From assembly GCA_945889575.1 (NCBI GenBank), contig CAMDBY010000095.1, positions 1-6,549 of the forward strand: a DNA stretch of 6,549 bases, written 5' to 3'. This DNA is from Bifidobacterium breve. Lineage in GTDB: Bacteria > Actinomycetota > Acidimicrobiia > Acidimicrobiales > Ilumatobacteraceae. A program made the position numbers and the translations under genes. Below the pieces are notes generated by a model, which was not told the DNA's origin, did not search any database, and saw nothing but the letters and a program-made list of their open reading frames with translations. Shown piece after piece: positions 1 to 3,537 of this stretch. How positions within the stretch are numbered: position 1 is the first letter of the stretch; the number at the start of each line of letters is the position of its first letter.

Positions 1-450
1 GATGGAACGAACTACACAAACATCGACTACACAAAAACAACAATTGGCCCTGAGGGGGCTCGCATTACCGAGCCGACAATCAGTGTCACGCAATCACAAA
101 CGCTGTATCTCAAGGTGTACCGCCCACAACGTTTAGCAATGGACGGTGAAGCCGGTGAGTTCTATGACCTAGGTGGTTTCAAGTTCACACCCGATATTCC
201 GAATGGAACTCCATCAGTTGGTAAGTGCGATGCACTGACAAGTACCGACACCGTCATGACGTCTGATACGCCTAGCGATACTGCCAACCCACCTGTGATG
301 ATTTTGCAGTGGGCTATCGGAGCAAAGTGTTACGGAGTGCCACCAAAGAACATTCCGTGGGCACCAGCCCCAAGCGACTTTGATATCCAGGTTGAGCCAT
401 CAGGCCCAGGTGGAAACTCCGCTCAGAAGATTCGCATCACGCTTTCTTAG
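1..450 (+). CDS. C-terminal part of an unrecognised, possibly extracellular protein
   Basis: The frame is open from the first base to the TAG at 448-450 (149 residues visible), so the true start lies upstream of the window. A GTG at 115 is internal and need not be a start, because the reading frame continues before it with similar composition. The visible part is rich in Thr, Ser, Pro, Gly and Asn, has no membrane segment, and alternates short hydrophobic stretches with polar turns (for example TLYLKVY at visible residues 34-40 and a final KIRITLS). This suggests a beta-rich fold. There are only two Cys (visible residues 76 and 110), which could pair if the protein is exported. The composition resembles secreted or cell-surface proteins, but that is inference and the signal-peptide end is not in view. 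I recognise no domain and assign no function. Its stop overlaps by 14 bp with the convergent crotonase gene. Confidence 0.7.
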   Translation, partial: DGTNYTNIDYTKTTIGPEGARITEPTISVTQSQTLYLKVYRPQRLAMDGEAGEFYDLGGFKFTPDIPNGTPSVGKCDALTSTDTVMTSDTPSDTANPPVMILQWAIGAKCYGVPPKNIPWAPAPSDFDIQVEPSGPGGNSAQKIRITLS

Positions 451-1192
451 AAATCTTTGCTTGCATAGCGGCAATCTTTTCCGCAAACCACGGTTGCTTC
501 GTGCTCCATAGTTGAGGCACGAGTTCACGCTCGACTGCTTCAGGGTGCGTGACCACGTCTGCCATGTCCTGAATAGTTTTCTTCACGCTCTCTAGCAACG
601 GGCGCGGAACACTTGCAGCGCGTGCAGCCATCTTTTGGGCTTCAATCAGTAATTGATCATCGTCAACGCATTTCCACACAAGACCAATTCGCTCTGCTTC
701 GGCGCCATCAAGCACTTCGCCAAACATCACAGTGGCAAAAGTGTTCTGTGGACCCGTAATACGACGCAACATCCATGTGTGTCCCCCGCCTGGGTGAATA
801 CCGATTTGCAAAAAGCGCGTATCAAACTTTGCGCGGCGGGCAGCAATGCGCACATCGCAGCCAAGTGCCAAGTTCATTCCTGCACCAACAGCTGCACCAT
901 TCACTGCGGCAATTGTTGGCAACGGACTGCGAGCAATACGCAAGAACCCCTCGTAAATCGTGCCAAGGCTGTTACCTGATGCTGTGGCAAGGTTGCCGAG
1001 GTTCGCGCCAGCACAGAACGCCGGAGCGGTTCCGGTAACAACAATTGCGCCGATGGAAGGGTCACCTTCAATGGTGTCCATGGCGGCGAGAATTTCAGCC
1101 ACCATCGGTGCTGTCAAGGTGTTTCGCTCATCGGGGTTGTTCAAGGTCAGGGTTGCGACGCCGTCAGTAACGGTCAGTAATACAAGGCTCAT
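437..1192 (-). CDS. Enoyl-CoA hydratase/isomerase (crotonase) family protein, catalytic Glu residues replaced
   Basis: A 251-residue cytoplasmic protein of typical crotonase length (about 250-260). It starts at ATG (1190-1192) with the usual N-terminal beta strands (residues 4-18) and the NNP-E-RN-L motif (18-26). The first oxyanion-hole segment is AFCAGANL at 58-65, and the second is the NGAAVGAG stretch at 98-105 followed by GCD-R-A. The fold and CoA-thioester binding are therefore clear. Compared from memory with rat mitochondrial hydratase, the position of Glu144 is Asn107 (GAGMNLA) and that of Glu164 is Phe127 (FDTRFLQIG). A classical hydratase mechanism is therefore doubtful. An isomerase, a thioesterase-like or hydrolase activity, or a ligand-binding role are alternatives. 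The HPGGGHTW segment (133-140) replaces the usual PGAGGTQRL loop. The gene is divergent from a second crotonase paralogue, and its end overlaps the upstream plus-strand gene by 14 bp. There is no Shine-Dalgarno sequence before the ATG. Confidence 0.93.
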   Translation of the reverse strand: MSLVLLTVTDGVATLTLNNPDERNTLTAPMVAEILAAMDTIEGDPSIGAIVVTGTAPAFCAGANLGNLATASGNSLGTIYEGFLRIARSPLPTIAAVNGAAVGAGMNLALGCDVRIAARRAKFDTRFLQIGIHPGGGHTWMLRRITGPQNTFATVMFGEVLDGAEAERIGLVWKCVDDDQLLIEAQKMAARAASVPRPLLESVKKTIQDMADVVTHPEAVERELVPQLWSTKQPWFAEKIAAMQAKISKKA

Positions 1193-1252
1193 GCTTGCTA
1201 GTTTCGCACACCGGCCTAGGTAATTTCCCCTTCGGTCGCCTACGGTAAAGCC
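1193..1252. promoter_or_regulatory. Divergent promoter region between two crotonase genes
   Basis: Sixty non-coding bases separate the start codons of the minus-strand and plus-strand crotonases and must carry both promoters, unless transcription reads in from elsewhere. I see no purine-rich ribosome-binding site before either start and no convincing -35 hexamer. The only strong element is the symmetric TACGGTA at 1241-1247, listed separately. An imperfect inverted repeat with a 3-nt bulge also lies here (ACCG-gcc-TAGG at 1210-1220 against CCTACGGT at 1239-1246). Its role is unknown. Confidence 0.6.
1241..1247. promoter_or_regulatory. Symmetric -10 element TACGGTA, candidate bidirectional promoter
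   Basis: On the plus strand TACGGT (1241-1246) ends 6 nt before the ATG at 1253. That is the position expected of a TANNNT -10 hexamer for a transcript starting at the A of the start codon, a common leaderless arrangement in actinobacteria. Read on the minus strand, the same bases give TACCGT (1247 to 1242). This would start transcription near 1235, giving the minus-strand crotonase a leader of about 43 nt. The octamer CTACGGTA (1240-1247) recurs exactly in the other divergent region at 3498-3505. Confidence 0.5.
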
Positions 1253-2035
1253 ATGAATACAGACGTTGTTTTATACGAGGTGAGCGATCGCATCGCCACC
1301 ATCACCATGAATCGCCCAGATTCCCGCAATGCCCTCAGTAGCGAAGTGCTCAAGATGCTTCCAGCGCTCATGAAGACAGCTGACAAAGACGACTCTGTCG
1401 ATGTCATTATCCTCACGGGCGCAGACCCAGCGTTTTGTGCAGGTCTCGACCTCAAAGAGCTCGGTGACACTGGTGGCAATTTGCGCGGCACTGGTGCAGA
1501 TGGCTCAAAGAATTCATCGGGAGCCCGTGGTCCCTTTCCTCATGTGAAGAAGCCGCTCATCGGCGCCATTAACGGAGTTGCCATCACTGGTGGTTTTGAA
1601 CTTGCATTGAATTGCGACTTTCTCATCGCATCAGAGAATGCAAAATTTGGCGACACGCACTCCCGCGTTGGTGTGATGCCTGGTTGGGGTCTCACCGTGT
1701 TGTTGCCTCAAGCAATTGGTGTTCGTCGTGCTCGCGAAATGAGTTTCACAGGCAACTTCATGTTGGCCGAAGAAGCATTGGCATACGGACTTGTTAATCA
1801 TGTGGTCCCACACGTTGATCTCATGTCATTCACTCGTTCCATCGCCCTTGACATCATTGGTAACGAGCAAGACGGCGTACGTCAGATTCGTTCCACATAT
1901 GCAGGCCATGCAGCTGAGAAGAAGAAATGGGAACGCGAATCAGAAGAGGGTCGCGTGTGGCGTAAAGCGCAATTTGATCCGAAAAAGGTTGAAGAGCGTC
2001 GCGCCAAAATTATGGAACGCGGACGCAAGCAATAA
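1253..2035 (+). CDS. Enoyl-CoA hydratase/isomerase (crotonase) family protein, EchA-like
   Basis: A 260-residue cytoplasmic crotonase-family protein, likely acting on acyl-CoA thioesters in fatty-acid or related catabolism. The ATG start places the NRPDSRNALS motif at 20-29, at the usual distance. Oxyanion-hole segments are AFCAGLDL (60-67) and NGVAITGGFELALNCD (107-122). The first catalytic Glu (rat Glu144 equivalent) is kept as E116, but the second (Glu164) is replaced by His136 within FGDTHSRVG, followed by VMPGWG. This FGDTH...PGWG variant is familiar from actinobacterial EchA-type proteins, so the family is certain but the hydratase reaction is not. Residues 71-97 form a Gly/Ser-rich loop before the second core motif. 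The C-terminus (about 222-260) is a highly charged Lys/Glu/Arg helix. A TACGGT hexamer 6 nt before the ATG and no Shine-Dalgarno sequence suggest a leaderless mRNA. The stop lies only 3 bp from the convergent queF stop. Confidence 0.94.
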   Translation: MNTDVVLYEVSDRIATITMNRPDSRNALSSEVLKMLPALMKTADKDDSVDVIILTGADPAFCAGLDLKELGDTGGNLRGTGADGSKNSSGARGPFPHVKKPLIGAINGVAITGGFELALNCDFLIASENAKFGDTHSRVGVMPGWGLTVLLPQAIGVRRAREMSFTGNFMLAEEALAYGLVNHVVPHVDLMSFTRSIALDIIGNEQDGVRQIRSTYAGHAAEKKKWERESEEGRVWRKAQFDPKKVEERRAKIMERGRKQ

Positions 2036-2038
2036 TTG

Positions 2039-2431
2039 CTATTCGGCGTCGCTGAACATTTCAGCAACAGCACTAACTTCAATACCACCACGCGGGCGTT
2101 GCGTAAGGTGCACACGTACTGCATACGGCTTGGCGGTTTCCATCACTTCGGCTGCAATTTCAGCAGCTAACGCTTCAGCAAACACGGCGCGATCACGGAA
2201 ACCCCACAAGTACAACTTGAGGCTCTTTGACTCGATGCAAAATTCATTTGGTTCGTATTCAATTACGACTGTTGCAATATCTGGCTGTTGCGTTACTGGA
2301 CAGATTGATGACAATTCATCAGTAGTAAACGTGACAGAAGAAACATGTGCAGGTGCTGGAAACACTTCCACGTGTGCAATGGCATGGTGAACTGTTTGAC
2401 CGAGAACGGTGAGTGCAGAGGTATCGCTCAT
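2039..2431 (-). CDS. queF: NADPH-dependent 7-cyano-7-deazaguanine (preQ0) reductase
   Basis: QueF reduces the nitrile of preQ0 to the amine preQ1 using NADPH, in the cytoplasm, on the route to queuosine in tRNA wobble positions. The protein (130 residues) has the family marks: an LTVLGQ motif at 7-12, the catalytic Cys44 in SSICPVTQQPD with Asp51 seven residues later, the NADPH-binding QueF motif ESKSLKLY at 67-74, and a PRGGIEV segment at 113-119. It is the short single-domain (YkvM-like) type. The frame is open back to 2506, but the ATG at 2429-2431 is preferred: it puts the LTxLG motif near the N-terminus, clears the upstream kinase stop by 19 bp, and has TAGCCT 7 nt ahead. Oddities: the usual GQPD is QQPD, and the FHExC motif reads FAEAL (84-88). 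Glu86 is therefore kept, but the substrate-contacting His and the second Cys are absent. Other queuosine genes are not in view. Confidence 0.92.
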   Translation of the reverse strand: MSDTSALTVLGQTVHHAIAHVEVFPAPAHVSSVTFTTDELSSICPVTQQPDIATVVIEYEPNEFCIESKSLKLYLWGFRDRAVFAEALAAEIAAEVMETAKPYAVRVHLTQRPRGGIEVSAVAEMFSDAE

Positions 2432-2438
2432 GCCATAA

Positions 2439-2444
2439 AGGCTA
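2439..2444 (-). promoter_or_regulatory. Possible -10 hexamer for queF (TAGCCT)
   Basis: Read on the minus strand, TAGCCT fits TANNNT and ends 7 nt before the queF ATG, the spacing expected for a leaderless start. No Shine-Dalgarno sequence is present. It lies in the 19-bp gap between the kinase stop (2451-2453) and queF, so queF may have its own promoter as well as read-through from the kinase gene. A six-base pattern this loose can occur by chance. Confidence 0.35.
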
Positions 2445-2450
2445 CGGGGG

Positions 2451-3491
2451 TTACTGCAAATCAGCTGGCAACAGAGACGACAATGACACCAATGGCCGTG
2501 GGCCAACGTGTGAAATCACTTCCGCGGCGGCAATGGTGCCAATGCGAGCACAACTGGTGAGGTCTTTGCCCTGCGTCAATCCACGCAAGAACCCGGCAGC
2601 AAAGAGGTCACCTGCACCAGTGGTGTCCACCACACTTGCAACTGGCGCTGCAGGAACTGTGTGAATGTCATCGCGAGTCACCACAACTGATCCTTTTTCA
2701 CTGCGCGTGATAGCAGCAATGTGGCAATCACGACGCAAGAGTTCCACAGCTTCATCAAAATCCGCTGTCTCATAGAGAGACTTCAACTCATCTTCATTGG
2801 CAAACAAGATGTCAATGTCGCTGCGCACCAATGATTGGAAATCTGCACGATGGCGATCAACACAGAACGAATCAGACAATGTCAAAGAAACCACTCGGCC
2901 ATGCGCGTGCGCAACTGCTGCAGCTTGGCGAAACGCATCCTTTGCTTCATCCCGATCAAACAGATAGCCCTCGAGATACAACACTGCACCTGCAGAAATA
3001 ATGTCCGCATCAAGGTCTGAGAAAGATAACTGAGTAGAAATGCCGAGGAATGTGTTCATCGTGCGCTGGGCATCAGGCGTGACCGCAATAATGCAACGTC
3101 CTGTTGGCACTGAAGAGTCTGGTGCTCCGCTGCGGAAATCAACACCAACAGTTTTCATGTCAGCTGCGAAAACATCACCGAATTCATCGTTGGCAACCTT
3201 GCCAATAAACGCAACGTCTCCGCCAAGGCTTGCAATCCCAGCAATTGTGTTTGCACCCGAACCCCCACTGGTTCGTGTGCTGGCACCGACCGCAGTCGAT
3301 AACTGCACAGCTCGATCAGTCTCAATAAGCGCCATCGAGCCCTTCACCATGTCGTGTGAGGCAAGAAAAGCGTCATCAACCATGGCAATCATGTCAACAA
3401 GAGCATTGCCGACCCCGACAACGTCGTACAGAATTCCCTCTTTATTGGTGAGAGAAGGAATATGGGCGGTGAAAGGATGACTACGTGGCAC
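2451..3491 (-). CDS. PfkB/ribokinase-family carbohydrate or nucleoside kinase, adenosine-kinase type
   Basis: A cytoplasmic ATP-dependent kinase of 346 residues. The sugar/nucleoside-binding N-terminal part begins YDVVGVGNALVDM (22-34). PfkB signature 1 is the GGSGANTIAGIASLGG region (76-91) followed by IGKVANDEFG (96-105). NEDE at 232-235 matches the NxxE magnesium motif. Signature 2 is DTTGAGDLFAAGFL (289-302), with Asp295 as the predicted catalytic base and the anion hole around GAGD. The overall pattern, including DDAFL near 39-43 and KGSM at 50-53, is that of bacterial proteins usually annotated as adenosine kinase. Substrate specificity in this family cannot be read safely from sequence. 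The assigned GTG start (3489-3491) adds about 20 residues before the conserved core and has TACCGT 8 nt upstream. An alternative is the CTG at 3429-3431, just before YDVVG, which follows an AGAGGGA Shine-Dalgarno-like stretch. It is followed at 19 bp by queF on the same strand. Confidence 0.9.
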   Translation of the reverse strand: MPRSHPFTAHIPSLTNKEGILYDVVGVGNALVDMIAMVDDAFLASHDMVKGSMALIETDRAVQLSTAVGASTRTSGGSGANTIAGIASLGGDVAFIGKVANDEFGDVFAADMKTVGVDFRSGAPDSSVPTGRCIIAVTPDAQRTMNTFLGISTQLSFSDLDADIISAGAVLYLEGYLFDRDEAKDAFRQAAAVAHAHGRVVSLTLSDSFCVDRHRADFQSLVRSDIDILFANEDELKSLYETADFDEAVELLRRDCHIAAITRSEKGSVVVTRDDIHTVPAAPVASVVDTTGAGDLFAAGFLRGLTQGKDLTSCARIGTIAAAEVISHVGPRPLVSLSSLLPADLQ

Positions 3492-3498
3492 GGTTCTC

Positions 3499-3505
3499 TA
3501 CGGTA
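3499..3505. promoter_or_regulatory. Symmetric -10 element TACGGTA, second copy
   Basis: The CTACGGTA octamer at 3498-3505 is identical to that at 1240-1247. On the minus strand TACCGT (3505 to 3500) ends 8 nt before the kinase GTG, so a start near 3493 would give an almost leaderless kinase mRNA. On the plus strand TACGGT (3499-3504) would start transcription near 3511, a leader of about 27 nt for the aminopeptidase gene. Its role as a promoter is inferred from position and symmetry. Confidence 0.45.
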
Positions 3506-3524
3506 GTCGCAGTGGCCACCCCAC

Positions 3525-3530
3525 TAACCT
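3525..3530 (+). promoter_or_regulatory. Possible -10 hexamer for the aminopeptidase gene (TAACCT)
   Basis: TAACCT fits TANNNT and ends 7 nt before the GTG at 3538, the leaderless arrangement also seen before queF (7 nt) and the second crotonase (6 nt). This supports the GTG as the start over the in-frame ATG at codon 15. Confidence 0.4.
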
Positions 3531-3537
3531 TTATTGG

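Larger units (their letters stand above)
3492..3537. promoter_or_regulatory. Divergent promoter region between kinase and aminopeptidase
   Basis: Forty-six bases lie between the GTG of the minus-strand kinase and the GTG of the plus-strand aminopeptidase. They hold the near-palindrome CTACGGTAG (3498-3506) and a separate TAACCT (3525-3530), both listed below. No ribosome-binding site is seen before either GTG and no clear -35 box. If the kinase really starts at the downstream CTG, the region is about 60 bp longer on that side. Confidence 0.55.

Noticed and set aside
1210..1246. Imperfect inverted repeat as a possible terminator or riboswitch in the crotonase divergent region
   Set aside because: The arms are short with a 3-nt bulge and an 18-nt loop, there is no following T-run, and it sits between start codons. 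It is probably incidental to the symmetric promoter element.
1791..2390. A 199-codon plus-strand open frame across the end of the second crotonase and queF
   Set aside because: It spans two real genes in the wrong frame, its translation has no recognisable motif or sensible composition, and queF on the opposite strand is well supported.
2432..2506. A 25-residue N-terminal extension of queF
   Set aside because: It would overlap the end of the kinase gene, is rich in Cys and His unlike the family, and the ATG at 2431 fits the QueF N-terminus and the promoter spacing better.
3040..3480. A 146-codon plus-strand open frame opposite the kinase
   Set aside because: It is antisense to the PfkB signature region, and its translation shows no family features.
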